Assembly: GCA_964349805.1 (NCBI GenBank)
Contig: CAYGHE010000003.1
Coordinates: forward strand, 12,990-76,989
From: CAYGHE01 sp964349805
GTDB taxonomy: Bacteria > Patescibacteriota > Saccharimonadia > Saccharimonadales > Saccharimonadaceae
Reading direction: 5' to 3'
DNA length: 64,000 bases
Shown: piece after piece, positions 41,684 to 50,557 of the stretch
How the letters are laid out: every line of letters begins with the position of its first letter
How positions within the stretch are numbered: the stretch's first letter is position 1
Notes under the pieces: model-generated
Told to the model about the DNA's origin: nothing
The model's input: only the letters and a program-made list of their open reading frames with translations
The model's database searches: none
Position numbers and translations under genes: made by a program

Positions 41684-42562
41684 ATGACTACTCCTCAAGA
41701 ATCCCAGCCACTGAACCCCTCCAACCCGACTAGTGCCGAGGGAGTTGAAGATAACAATCGCCAATCAAAAAGGAAAAAAGCTATGGCATATACTGCCCTA
41801 GGCGCTTTTCTTGCTGGAGGATTAGTCTTTACTGGTATAAGAGCTGCTGGATCGGACAATGAGCCGCCCGACGTTGAACCGACAGCCACTGCTACTGCCG
41901 AGCCAACCGCAGAACCCGACCCAACGGAAACAGCCGAACCAACACCAGAACCATCCGTCATATTGCCTGGTGAGCGAGAACCCCTGTTCGATACTACTGA
42001 AGGATTTAGTGTAGAAAAATATACTTCGCCCGAAGATCTTGCTAGAGCCTTCGACGAAGCCGCTGTAACTGAATGGTTTAACGCCGGGGCAACTAGTGAG
42101 AACAACGACGCCTGGATAAAGTCTGGTATGACTATGGAAGATTATGCCACCATGATAGCCGAAGAGCATGACCAGCGGTATCTTGAGGCTTTTCTGCCCG
42201 CAGACTGGGAAAGTAGACCAGAAATTAGTCCGTGGGTTGAGAATATGAAAAGAATACACAGGGATACTGTAGAATTAAATTTCATCACCCGTGACACTAT
42301 CGGAGCCAACCCAGAAGACAAGGAGCCTTACTACAGGGGTAGTGAATTAGTTAATATCGTTGAATTGTCGCAACCGAGCGATAATGAAATTATCATGACT
42401 GTTGATTCGCGAGACTACGATAATGCCCGAATGAACCGAGTAGGAGAAGAATTGACAGGTGGCCACCAAGTGCGGGGTGAGACCGGTAGATCTATCCTTA
42501 AATGGGAAAATATTAATAACCGATGGATACTTGTATCTATGCAGTACTTGGGCGAAGTGTAA
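41684..42562 (+). CDS. Membrane-anchored extracytoplasmic protein at the head of the secretion locus
   Basis: 292 residues. Polar N-terminus with KRKKAM, one membrane helix (YTALGAFLAGGLVFTGIRA), a low-complexity outer linker of Thr/Pro/Glu/Ala repeats (EPTATATAEPTAEPDPTETAEP), and a ~190-residue globular domain with Trp and Tyr (VTEWFNAGATSENNDAWIKSG, RGSELVNIVELSQPSDNEIIMTVDSRDYD, SILKWENINNRWILVSMQYLG). The end recalls NTF2-like or VirB8-like strand/helix layouts, but this is not certain. It precedes the VirB6-like gene, so it may be a structural outer component. Confidence 0.65.
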   Translation: MTTPQESQPLNPSNPTSAEGVEDNNRQSKRKKAMAYTALGAFLAGGLVFTGIRAAGSDNEPPDVEPTATATAEPTAEPDPTETAEPTPEPSVILPGEREPLFDTTEGFSVEKYTSPEDLARAFDEAAVTEWFNAGATSENNDAWIKSGMTMEDYATMIAEEHDQRYLEAFLPADWESRPEISPWVENMKRIHRDTVELNFITRDTIGANPEDKEPYYRGSELVNIVELSQPSDNEIIMTVDSRDYDNARMNRVGEELTGGHQVRGETGRSILKWENINNRWILVSMQYLGEV

Positions 42563-42615
42563 TTCTTTATTCAACGTATATTCGCCCCTACACCTCCTTT
42601 TAGAAATATCCGCGT

Positions 42616-42633
42616 TATGCTTTAATAAGCATA
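42616..42633. promoter_or_regulatory. Inverted repeat before the VirB6-like gene
   Basis: TATGCTT (42616-42622), taat, AAGCATA (42627-42633). The arms equal those of the operator at 23085-23112, with a shorter spacer. It lies four bases before the ATG at 42637. Confidence 0.5.
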
Positions 42634-42636
42634 GGC

Positions 42637-45600
42637 ATGTTACGCCCACACAGAAATAATAAAAACAAACATCGCAGAGAGAAGCGACCATTCATACTTT
42701 CCTTTCTTGCGATAGTATTAGCTATTGGCCTGGTATTGCCGGGTTTATCGTTTTTCTTGCTTCAAGAAAAAGCATCCGCCGCAACTGCAGTTAGCTCGCC
42801 GGCAGAGTGTAGGGCGATTGGTGGCGTCTGGAGAACGGCTGGTGGCGGTGGCGGGACGCTTGTAGACGATGGAGCCAGTTATTGCACAATCAGCCCTAAT
42901 CCATACGCAGCCTCTAGCAAAGGTCTTGATTGGCAAATACAATCATATATTTATTACCAGGCGTTGGGGCGATGCTTAAAAGAAGCTAATTTTAAAAACT
43001 CTTATAGCGATGCCGGGGGAAACTTTGGTACAGATGGAGTTGGCATGTCTCATGAAAATGCTATCAACGGCAACTGGTTTGCCGACCCTGGACTGGGAAG
43101 TGTGGGGCTTACTGTCGGTGTTTCTCCTTATATGCGAACAATCCTGGGCAGTTCCTATAGGCATGACAGCTACAAGGGCGGATCGGTGGCGTGTAGTGAT
43201 GAGTCTTTTATAGTAACTGCCCTAAACCACTGGGGGTATAGCCCCATAGAGGCTCTTTGTGCTTTTGATTTTAAGCGTGAAAGCTTCTCGGGGAATACAT
43301 GCTTTACTTCAGCGGACGGGGGTTATTGGTATGGATCCAACAACCGAGAGACTCGACTAGCTAAGTTTCAATCCGCTATTAAAAATCGAGTCTACGCCGG
43401 ACAAGAGCCCACGATGACACAAGATTACGTACTATATGCCTACTACCGTCAGGTTTTCCAACAAAGTTGTCTCAGGGGCAGTAAGGATGCGATACCAACC
43501 TCTATGCCCACTAGTCAGTTCAATAACTATACCGACAAAGACACGTACGGATACAGTATCTATGACGTTGTTGGTGGTATTATGCCAGATGCTAAAACTA
43601 ACTACATAGGGGATCTTTCTCGCGACACCAAGGTTTTGTTGCTAAAAACTAGTATCGGTGACTTTACGGAAAGCGGGCAAGAAGAACGACAAACTTGTTC
43701 TTGGTTAGAAGGTAAAGTTAATGACCTCGCAACAGTCTATGCTCGATATGTTGCTAATAATCCTGATTCCGAGAGGCCATATGTAGAAGATATCAATCGG
43801 GAAGTCAGTAGTAGCGCCTCTTCCTGTCCGATAGAGGGTATTGGATGGATAGCTTGTCCGCTAATTAACGCTGGGGCGGCCTTGAATGATACTCTATACG
43901 GCTGGGTGGAGGGCGTCTTGGTGATGAACCCGCTCGAGATGCAAGAAGCTGACGGCACCGCAACCAAGCAATACGATACATGGAAAGCAATTCGTGACAT
44001 TGCTAACGTATTACTAGTTATCGCATTCTTGATTATTATATTCTCGCAACTTACCAGCAGGGGTATAGACAACTACGGCATTAAAAAGATGTTGCCGCGT
44101 ATTATTTTAGTTGCAGTAGCCATTAACCTGTCCTATTTTGCCATGATGGTTATGATAGATGTAGCCAATATAGTTGGTAATGGGTTGCATGATATCGTGA
44201 CAAGCTTAGCCCCTAACTTCAGCGCAGCAGATATTGACTTTGCTAATGCCTGGAGTTCATTAATAGCTGGTATTGTAGGTGGCACTATAGCTATAGGCAC
44301 AACGGTAGCAGTAGCAGCCGTGGCTGCGAATGATGCTGGTACCTTTATGCTGCTGGCTATACCTTTTGTAGCTGTCGCTGTATTATCCTTGCTGGCTGCA
44401 GTAGCTACCCTGTTCTTGCGCAACGCATTAGTAATTGTGCTGGCAATGATTGCACCCCTCGCGTTCGCTGCTTACCTACTGCCCAATACCGAGGAATGGT
44501 TCAAGAAGTGGCGCAAGCTATTTGTTAGCATGCTGATGTTATACCCTATGGCAGCTCTATTATTTGGAGGTGCCAAATTCGCCGCCTACGTCATGATCCA
44601 ATCCAACCAACCATTGAGTATTCTTATAGCTGTATTTGTCATGGTAGCTCCGTTAGGTATGTTGCCTTGGTTAGCTAAATCATCCGGCGGTATATTAGCA
44701 ACGGTGAGCGGTAAGTTACAGAGCTTAGCAAAATCCGCCAAATCCCCTCTGCAAAAAACCGTTCAGCCATTCGCAGATTCTAGACGCGCGAAGTACAGAG
44801 AAGGTGCCAAGAACTGGTTTGGAAGAACTAGGGGGGGAGACCCCGCAACCAGAAGGCGGACTTTGGCACAAAGAGTTGAACATGGACGAATGCGTCGAGA
44901 AAAAGACATCCAGGGTTCTAAGGATGAACTCGAAGCGCAATTAGGGGATCGGGCCTTAAACCCTAACGCTGGTAATAGAGATGACCAAAAAACCAAGTCG
45001 ATATTTGATAGAGCCAGAGAACAAGGCGAACACAAGCGCAGCACGGGCGCAGCCGAAGAAGCGCGCACCAAACAGTTAAGATCCCGGCCTGGTGTCATAG
45101 GCGGTTACCAGCAACAATTTGAACAGCATGAGTCCGCTGGCTCTGCAGCCGAAGGTATAACCAAGGCTAGGCTTGCGGAACGCATCCTGAGAGGCGGTCA
45201 ACCAGGCGCTAGCCCTGCCGATCGCAGACTTTACAGAGAATCTCAAACTCGAAGATTAGCAGAATCTCAGACAGGTCGAGACGAAAACCTACTAAAAATA
45301 AGCCACCTGGGTGATCAAGGTATAGCCGGCGAAGCTACGAGAACCGCGATGCGCGATACTGAGGTTAGTTCAGCTCAAGCAGAAACCATTGAAACTAATT
45401 TGAAAGCCCAAGCCGAGCAAGAAAACGTTCCTGCGTTCGTGGCTCTTAAAGCTGCCCAACAAGCAAAAGAATTAGCTAGCGGAGGAACGGGCCAGATAGT
45501 AGCTGAAGCTGCTGCTGGTACAGATGAGGGTAGGTTAGCGGCCGAGGAGGCAGGCGTCAACTCCGACACAATTAACACTTTACAGGCTCAAGCACAGGAA

Positions 45601-46566
45601 AAAGCTAACACTGAATTTTCCACTGGTGTAGCCACTAGAGCTGGAATTGGCAAACGAGCAGAGAGTATTCTCGAAGGTACCACAACAACACCCGCCAACA
45701 TAGGTGGCGATGCCGCTGAAATACAGTTCCAGGCACAAGCGCAATCCGAAAAGTCTAGGTTATTCAGCGAGGCCGTTGAGCGACAAATGACCCTTGACTC
45801 TGAGCCTGACCGTTTTGTCGTAAGTTATGCTGGACGCGATGCCTCTGGCCGCAGAATTCCGGCAAAGATAATATCTGGAGCACCCAGAGGCAGCGATCAT
45901 GTTGATCGCTTACGGGCATATGCAGATGACCCAGTCGGATCTGGCCTGACACCAGAACAGGTGTTTGCTTCTATTAAGGCCCTGGGGGTTATGGGCGGGG
46001 GTCAAGACATGTTGGCCGTCTACACGGATATCTTGCCAATGTTTAATAGTGACAGCCCCTTGGTAGCCGATGGTCGTCTGCCAGGCGACGCCAAGGGATT
46101 GGCTGGCGACATTAGATCATCCATACAGCAAACGCTTTCGACTAAGGGCTCCGTACTGGCCTTTAACGGTCCTAGAATAGCTCATGCTCTATCGGGCGAT
46201 GTAGACCCAGCTATGGAGTTTCTTAAATACGCCGCGGATGGTACGGCGTTTAATGCTGCAGCTATGGCAAGTGAGCGATTCCACCCCTCCAGTAAAAAGT
46301 ACCTGCTGGATAAGCTAGAAGAAATAAAGCCCATGGAGGGTGATAGCGATGAGGCCAAGCAACAAAGAAAATTATTGAGAGACGCTAGGGCCAACGTCCA
46401 AAAGGTTATTGCAGAAATTGACAGAGTACCCCAGTACCAAGCAGATACAGCCGTCTATCGCGATCAGCTACAGAAGGTTGCAGATTTGCCACCCATACCC
46501 CCCGAGCCAGAGTCCTCCCCCGATCAGCCAGCTTCTCCTGACCAGCCACCTACGCCATCTCCTTAA
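42637..46566 (+). CDS. Giant VirB6/TrbL-like membrane protein
   Basis: 1,309 residues. An N-terminal membrane segment (ILSFLAIVLAIGLVLPGLSFFLL) ends in ASA-type sites. Residues ~50-410 form a cysteine-bearing outer domain. The VirB6/TrbL-type core has about six membrane helices near residues 455-472, 489-509, 541-563, 569-615, 628-652 and 659-679, with the WKAIRDIANVLLVIAFLIIIFSQL entry typical for CPR and Gram-positive type IV systems. Residues ~690-1309 are cytoplasmic: basic near the membrane, then Gln/Ala/Glu-rich helices, ending in a Pro/Ser tail. The large tail is unusual for VirB6. Probably the channel of the secretion machine. Confidence 0.8.
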   Translation: MLRPHRNNKNKHRREKRPFILSFLAIVLAIGLVLPGLSFFLLQEKASAATAVSSPAECRAIGGVWRTAGGGGGTLVDDGASYCTISPNPYAASSKGLDWQIQSYIYYQALGRCLKEANFKNSYSDAGGNFGTDGVGMSHENAINGNWFADPGLGSVGLTVGVSPYMRTILGSSYRHDSYKGGSVACSDESFIVTALNHWGYSPIEALCAFDFKRESFSGNTCFTSADGGYWYGSNNRETRLAKFQSAIKNRVYAGQEPTMTQDYVLYAYYRQVFQQSCLRGSKDAIPTSMPTSQFNNYTDKDTYGYSIYDVVGGIMPDAKTNYIGDLSRDTKVLLLKTSIGDFTESGQEERQTCSWLEGKVNDLATVYARYVANNPDSERPYVEDINREVSSSASSCPIEGIGWIACPLINAGAALNDTLYGWVEGVLVMNPLEMQEADGTATKQYDTWKAIRDIANVLLVIAFLIIIFSQLTSRGIDNYGIKKMLPRIILVAVAINLSYFAMMVMIDVANIVGNGLHDIVTSLAPNFSAADIDFANAWSSLIAGIVGGTIAIGTTVAVAAVAANDAGTFMLLAIPFVAVAVLSLLAAVATLFLRNALVIVLAMIAPLAFAAYLLPNTEEWFKKWRKLFVSMLMLYPMAALLFGGAKFAAYVMIQSNQPLSILIAVFVMVAPLGMLPWLAKSSGGILATVSGKLQSLAKSAKSPLQKTVQPFADSRRAKYREGAKNWFGRTRGGDPATRRRTLAQRVEHGRMRREKDIQGSKDELEAQLGDRALNPNAGNRDDQKTKSIFDRAREQGEHKRSTGAAEEARTKQLRSRPGVIGGYQQQFEQHESAGSAAEGITKARLAERILRGGQPGASPADRRLYRESQTRRLAESQTGRDENLLKISHLGDQGIAGEATRTAMRDTEVSSAQAETIETNLKAQAEQENVPAFVALKAAQQAKELASGGTGQIVAEAAAGTDEGRLAAEEAGVNSDTINTLQAQAQEKANTEFSTGVATRAGIGKRAESILEGTTTTPANIGGDAAEIQFQAQAQSEKSRLFSEAVERQMTLDSEPDRFVVSYAGRDASGRRIPAKIISGAPRGSDHVDRLRAYADDPVGSGLTPEQVFASIKALGVMGGGQDMLAVYTDILPMFNSDSPLVADGRLPGDAKGLAGDIRSSIQQTLSTKGSVLAFNGPRIAHALSGDVDPAMEFLKYAADGTAFNAAAMASERFHPSSKKYLLDKLEEIKPMEGDSDEAKQQRKLLRDARANVQKVIAEIDRVPQYQADTAVYRDQLQKVADLPPIPPEPESSPDQPASPDQPPTPSP

Positions 46567-46594
46567 GCAATCGCCCAAGATAGTATCCGCTAGT

Positions 46595-46623
46595 TTGACA
46601 TTAAGTTTAAAGTGTGGTAATAT
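46595..46623 (+). promoter_or_regulatory. Promoter of the 709-residue protein gene
   Basis: TTGACA (46595-46600), 17-base spacer, TAATAT (46618-46623). The following gene therefore has its own promoter inside the secretion locus. Confidence 0.7.
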
Positions 46624-46652
46624 AAAAGGGTAAGATAACAAAAATAAAAATT

Positions 46653-48782
46653 ATGGATAGACAACCAACCCTAGCTTTACCCAGGACTGGAGACGAGTCT
46701 ACTCCTTTAGGTCATACTGAAGAACCTTATCGGAGTTTTTTAGATAGGCCTACTGCACCAGACGGCACACCGCTTGGTATTGTCTATGGGGTAGGCCGCG
46801 TAATCGAAAATTTATTGGTCAAGAAAGCCGACATAGTAAAGGGTAGGAAGGCCTATACTGAACTGGATGCATCACTTGCCAGAGAATTTGCTAGCGAGGA
46901 GAATCCTCGTCCCGATATAACTGACTCTATGCGGCAAGAGGCTTTCGCCAAAATACAGGCCACGCAACGAGCGGAATTAACAGAATGGTTTGATTACTTA
47001 GATAAAAATAGTAATTATGATAACGATTTTAAGTTATATGTTTGGAAGTCTGTCACTACCACCTCTATCGAAGAAGGTGGTAACACCTTAAAACCTCTGC
47101 GTACCACTGGGACTATAGCCCACTTTCCCAAACTGAATCCAGAAGCACTAGCCTATATCTATGACGTTTATAAAAATAGAAACTCAAGCAACCCTAGGCC
47201 GGATAGAATTAGATTATCAAAACTAAAAAGTGCCCCTTTCCATGTCTTATACGGCGCAGCTTTATCGTTGGCTGAAGCCGACATGACAAGAGAACAACAC
47301 AGGATAACTCAAATACTGAAGTCTTCCGATGGGAGCTGGGAAACTTTTAACTTCAACCCTGATAGACCCCCTGTACCGGATAATATAAACCCTGGCCTTG
47401 CAGCTCGCGTGCGAGATTATCACGTCACACAGGCTCCCGTAGACATATCTCGGGATCTTTCCGAGTCTCTTTACAATCACCATACTGGCTGGGATATCGC
47501 CAGTCGAGAGCTATCAGAGACTTATTTGAGGGACGGCGATCAAGTCCTGATCTATTATGCCGAGTTCAGAAAGGGTAGGGGCGGCGCCGACCGCATCCCG
47601 CGCGTAGCTATACGCATACACGACGGAGCCGTGGCCGACGTTATGATTAATGACAAGCTAGGACTAGGCGCGGGGCTTGTATCAGATAACCCCGGAATAG
47701 TCAGAGCTAGCCGAGAATTAGTCGATAGCGTCATTGAGCAATTAGAAGGCTTGGATGGTGGTGAAGAATTTATATCTAGATTGGAAGCGTTAAGAAGGCT
47801 GGCGGCTATTAGAGACTTTGCTAATTTGCCCAACCAAGCCGCAGGCCTAGAGGCGGATGACTTACGTTTCTTGTATGAGCTCGGGGAAAATATCCCTCGG
47901 CTAGACGATGGCGCAGACAGACTTATATCTCAAGCTAGACAGGCTCATATAGACAATATGTGGGACACCGACCAGCCAGAACTCGCCCGTTTGTATCAAG
48001 AGTTTATCGGTGATCAAGTTGAAAGCTCCTTAGATGCCTATGAAGAGGTTTTATCTGAAATATACGACAGAAGAAGTGGCAACCCACGTTGGTATCGAAG
48101 GTTAGGGCGGGCTGCCGTACGTTTGTTTGCCAATGTAGATAGAGCATTTCAGGTGTCGTTGCTAGACGCTTTTAACGCCCAAAACCAAGAATGGATAGAG
48201 AACGGGGTTTATGATTATATGGTCGACCAACTTCAAAGAGGTGTTCGCTACTCGCTTGTTGGCACCCCAAGAGACCTGCGTATCAAGCTTGCTGACATAG
48301 ATTATTTAGCTCGAAACTTTAACCCGGCCTTGCACCATGTCGACCTCGAAGCTTTTGGAGATGACGGAATGCAAGCTCTCTATACCGACGATGAGTGGTC
48401 GGGCAGGATTGGTGAGTTCCCTATACACTACAGTCTGATCGCTGAGAGTTTTGACAGCGAGTTGAGCTATAAAACCATAGGCCAACAAAGGGAATTGTTA
48501 GGGCAAAGAGCAGAGGAGAACCCAGATTTGCATATTAGAGTACCTAGCGTTATGACCGCTTTGGTATACTGGAGAGCTTTGCGCACAAGGGGCGTTGACT
48601 TAAGTAATGGTGCCTATGATTTAACATACATAAACCACTTTAACTTACCCTCAAAGATGGGCGGTGGCCATACCAGGGCCGTGCCAGCTTCTTATATAGA
48701 CAATGACGGTATGGTTGTTGTACGTGCCTCTGAAAGGCCAAGCCCGTATTCCCTGCACCAAGCCAGAATCGAGATAGGTTAG
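46653..48782 (+). CDS. Large soluble protein of unknown function inside the secretion locus
   Basis: 709 residues with no signal peptide, no membrane segment and no cysteine clusters. It is mixed alpha/beta and rich in Asp, Arg, Tyr and Leu. Noted stretches: YIYDVYKNRNSSNPRPDRIRLSKL, DGDQVLIYYAEFRKGRGGADRIPRVAIRIHDG, LGLGAGLVSDNPGIVRASRELVDSVIEQLEGL, and the end MGGGHTRAVPASYIDNDGMVVVRAS. No nucleotide-binding loop or known catalytic motif was found. The position between VirB6-like and PrgI genes, with its own promoter, suits a secreted effector or a cytoplasmic accessory, but the sequence alone does not decide. Confidence 0.7.
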   Translation: MDRQPTLALPRTGDESTPLGHTEEPYRSFLDRPTAPDGTPLGIVYGVGRVIENLLVKKADIVKGRKAYTELDASLAREFASEENPRPDITDSMRQEAFAKIQATQRAELTEWFDYLDKNSNYDNDFKLYVWKSVTTTSIEEGGNTLKPLRTTGTIAHFPKLNPEALAYIYDVYKNRNSSNPRPDRIRLSKLKSAPFHVLYGAALSLAEADMTREQHRITQILKSSDGSWETFNFNPDRPPVPDNINPGLAARVRDYHVTQAPVDISRDLSESLYNHHTGWDIASRELSETYLRDGDQVLIYYAEFRKGRGGADRIPRVAIRIHDGAVADVMINDKLGLGAGLVSDNPGIVRASRELVDSVIEQLEGLDGGEEFISRLEALRRLAAIRDFANLPNQAAGLEADDLRFLYELGENIPRLDDGADRLISQARQAHIDNMWDTDQPELARLYQEFIGDQVESSLDAYEEVLSEIYDRRSGNPRWYRRLGRAAVRLFANVDRAFQVSLLDAFNAQNQEWIENGVYDYMVDQLQRGVRYSLVGTPRDLRIKLADIDYLARNFNPALHHVDLEAFGDDGMQALYTDDEWSGRIGEFPIHYSLIAESFDSELSYKTIGQQRELLGQRAEENPDLHIRVPSVMTALVYWRALRTRGVDLSNGAYDLTYINHFNLPSKMGGGHTRAVPASYIDNDGMVVVRASERPSPYSLHQARIEIG

Positions 48783-48819
48783 AGCGCTAAGTCCAGCTTG
48801 GTCTACGACTCATCAAATC

Positions 48820-48828
48820 TGTTATACT
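48820..48828 (+). promoter_or_regulatory. Extended -10 before the PrgI-like gene
   Basis: TGtTATACT ends ten bases before the ATG at 48838; a TTGGTC lies at 48798-48803 (19-base spacer). The leader would be only a few bases long. Confidence 0.5.
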
Positions 48829-48837
48829 ATAAGTATT

Positions 48838-49668
48838 ATGGCAGTCTATAAAGTCCCGCAGGATGTCGAGGCCGACGACAAGCTGATTGGCCCTTTTAGC
48901 TTTCGGCAATTTGTTTATCTAATCGCCATGGTTATGCTTTTGGTGCTGTGTTGGTTTTTGGGTGGCATATTCTTGCCGTTAGCCGTAATACCCTTACTGC
49001 CTGCTATTTTATTCGGGGCGTTAGCTTTACCGCTTAGAAAAGATCAGCCTATGGAAGTTTTTTTGGCAGCGCTGGTATCATTTTATTTGAAGCCCCATAA
49101 CAGACTGTGGGATCCTGATGGTACCGATTCGCTCGTAGAAATAACAGCACCTAAATCCACCGAGGAACAGCTAACTAAGGATTTATCGCAGAGCGAAGCT
49201 GAAAAGCGGTTGAGTTATTTGGCGGAAGTCGTTGACAGTCGCGGTTGGTCGGTGCGAGGGCAGGGCGCCCAAGCGCCAAATAGCGCACTTAACAGCGATA
49301 TATACTTTGAAGCTCAGCAGGCTGAAGACATTTTTGACAGTGGCGCATCTGTAACACAAACCCTGAACCAGAAATTAGAAGATGACGTAGCCAAGAGGCG
49401 TCAAGATTTAATGGAGACTATGCAAAAACAGATGGAGGCCGCCGCAGAGACTCCAGCCGAAACGCCAGACCCTCACCTGAAGTACAACCCTTACCCTGAA
49501 GACATGCAACAAGCTGTTCTAGACCCCGTTACGCCAACTGCTTCACCTGCTATAATTAAACTGATGAATTCTTCGGACGACCTGACCGTAGAGGCCGTGG
49601 CTCGTCAAGCTAATCGTATAGCGAAAGAGCAAGAGTTGGACGAAGGAGCGGTTGTCGCATTTAGATAG
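48838..49668 (+). CDS. PrgI-family (VirB3-like) protein
   Basis: 276 residues. The first ~100 match the PrgI family: VPQDVEADDKLIGPFSFRQFVYLIAM, two membrane helices (MVMLLVLCWFLGGIF; LAVIPLLPAILFGALAL), PLRKDQPMEVFLAALVSFYLKPHNRLWDPDG. This is the inner-membrane partner of VirB4 in Gram-positive type IV systems. The C-terminal ~170 residues are cytoplasmic, charged, with a coiled-coil stretch (NQKLEDDVAKRRQDLMETMQKQME) and disordered Pro/Thr linker, unusual for PrgI and likely for docking the ATPase. The gene order with VirB4 is the usual one. Confidence 0.85.
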   Translation: MAVYKVPQDVEADDKLIGPFSFRQFVYLIAMVMLLVLCWFLGGIFLPLAVIPLLPAILFGALALPLRKDQPMEVFLAALVSFYLKPHNRLWDPDGTDSLVEITAPKSTEEQLTKDLSQSEAEKRLSYLAEVVDSRGWSVRGQGAQAPNSALNSDIYFEAQQAEDIFDSGASVTQTLNQKLEDDVAKRRQDLMETMQKQMEAAAETPAETPDPHLKYNPYPEDMQQAVLDPVTPTASPAIIKLMNSSDDLTVEAVARQANRIAKEQELDEGAVVAFR

Positions 49669-49699
49669 CCGATCATTAAAAGGAGTGGGATCAACAAAC

Positions 49700-50557
49700 A
49701 TGCCGCCTGAACAAATAAATAATCCGCCTACCTCGGCTCCAACACCGGGAGCGTTTCCGCAGGCCCAAGGTTCGTCTGCGCCGATGCCACCCGCACCGAT
49801 AGTTTCATCGGGCTCTTCTTCGGATGTGCCCAAAAAACCGCGCAATCCCAATTCTACTCAAAACAGCCTGCTTTTATCAGAAGTTAGAGACAATATGGTG
49901 ATTATGGCTGACGGGTCTTTTCGCGCCGTAGTGGCTTGCCGATCCATTAATTTTGACTTGATGAGCGATCGAGAACGTGAAGGAATCGAATACAGTTATC
50001 AAAACTTTCTTAACTCTCTTAATTTCCCTGTGCAAATCCTTGTTCGTTCGCAAAGAGTAGATATTGGACCTTACATTGACCGCTTGGTGGATCTTCGTAA
50101 AAAACAAGACAACATGTTGCTTAATGTACTGATGGACGACTACATTAACTTTATCGACATCTTATCGCAAGAAGCCAACATTATGGAGAAGTCGTTTTTC
50201 GTCGTTGTTCCGTTTCACCCGCAGGGCGACATATCTAACGTAGTTGAACAAAGCAAGAGTTTCTTGGGTAAACTTTTTGCCAAACAAAAAGTTGTTGCCA
50301 AAATAGATGCCGCTACCTACGAAAAGGCTAAGACCGAAATCAAGAACCGTGTCGATACTGTCATGTCTGGGCTATTCCAGATAGGTGTTCACAGCGCTCA
50401 GTTAAATACGAAAGAGCTTGGCGAGCTTTACTACAATTTCTACAATCCTGATACGGCCCTCCGAGAACCACTAGGAGATTTCAGTAATGCCACTAGTGTA
50501 TTCGTCAGAAAAGGCGGCGATCAAGAGGCGGCAGTCACCCCAGAGGGAACGGCATAA
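49700..50557 (+). CDS. TraC/VirB4 N-terminal-like protein
   Basis: 285 residues from the ATG at 49700, with AGGAGTGGGA as ribosome site; an earlier TTG frame overlaps the PrgI gene and is less likely. A Pro/Ser-rich N-terminus (to residue ~55) precedes a domain with DGSFRAVVACRSINFDLMSDREREGIEYSYQNFL and QILVRSQRVDIGPYIDRLVDLRKKQ, the pattern of the N-terminal domain of VirB4/TraC-type ATPases. The ATPase domain itself is encoded by the next gene, coupled by TAATG. VirB4 is thus split into two chains here. Confidence 0.8.
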   Translation: MPPEQINNPPTSAPTPGAFPQAQGSSAPMPPAPIVSSGSSSDVPKKPRNPNSTQNSLLLSEVRDNMVIMADGSFRAVVACRSINFDLMSDREREGIEYSYQNFLNSLNFPVQILVRSQRVDIGPYIDRLVDLRKKQDNMLLNVLMDDYINFIDILSQEANIMEKSFFVVVPFHPQGDISNVVEQSKSFLGKLFAKQKVVAKIDAATYEKAKTEIKNRVDTVMSGLFQIGVHSAQLNTKELGELYYNFYNPDTALREPLGDFSNATSVFVRKGGDQEAAVTPEGTA

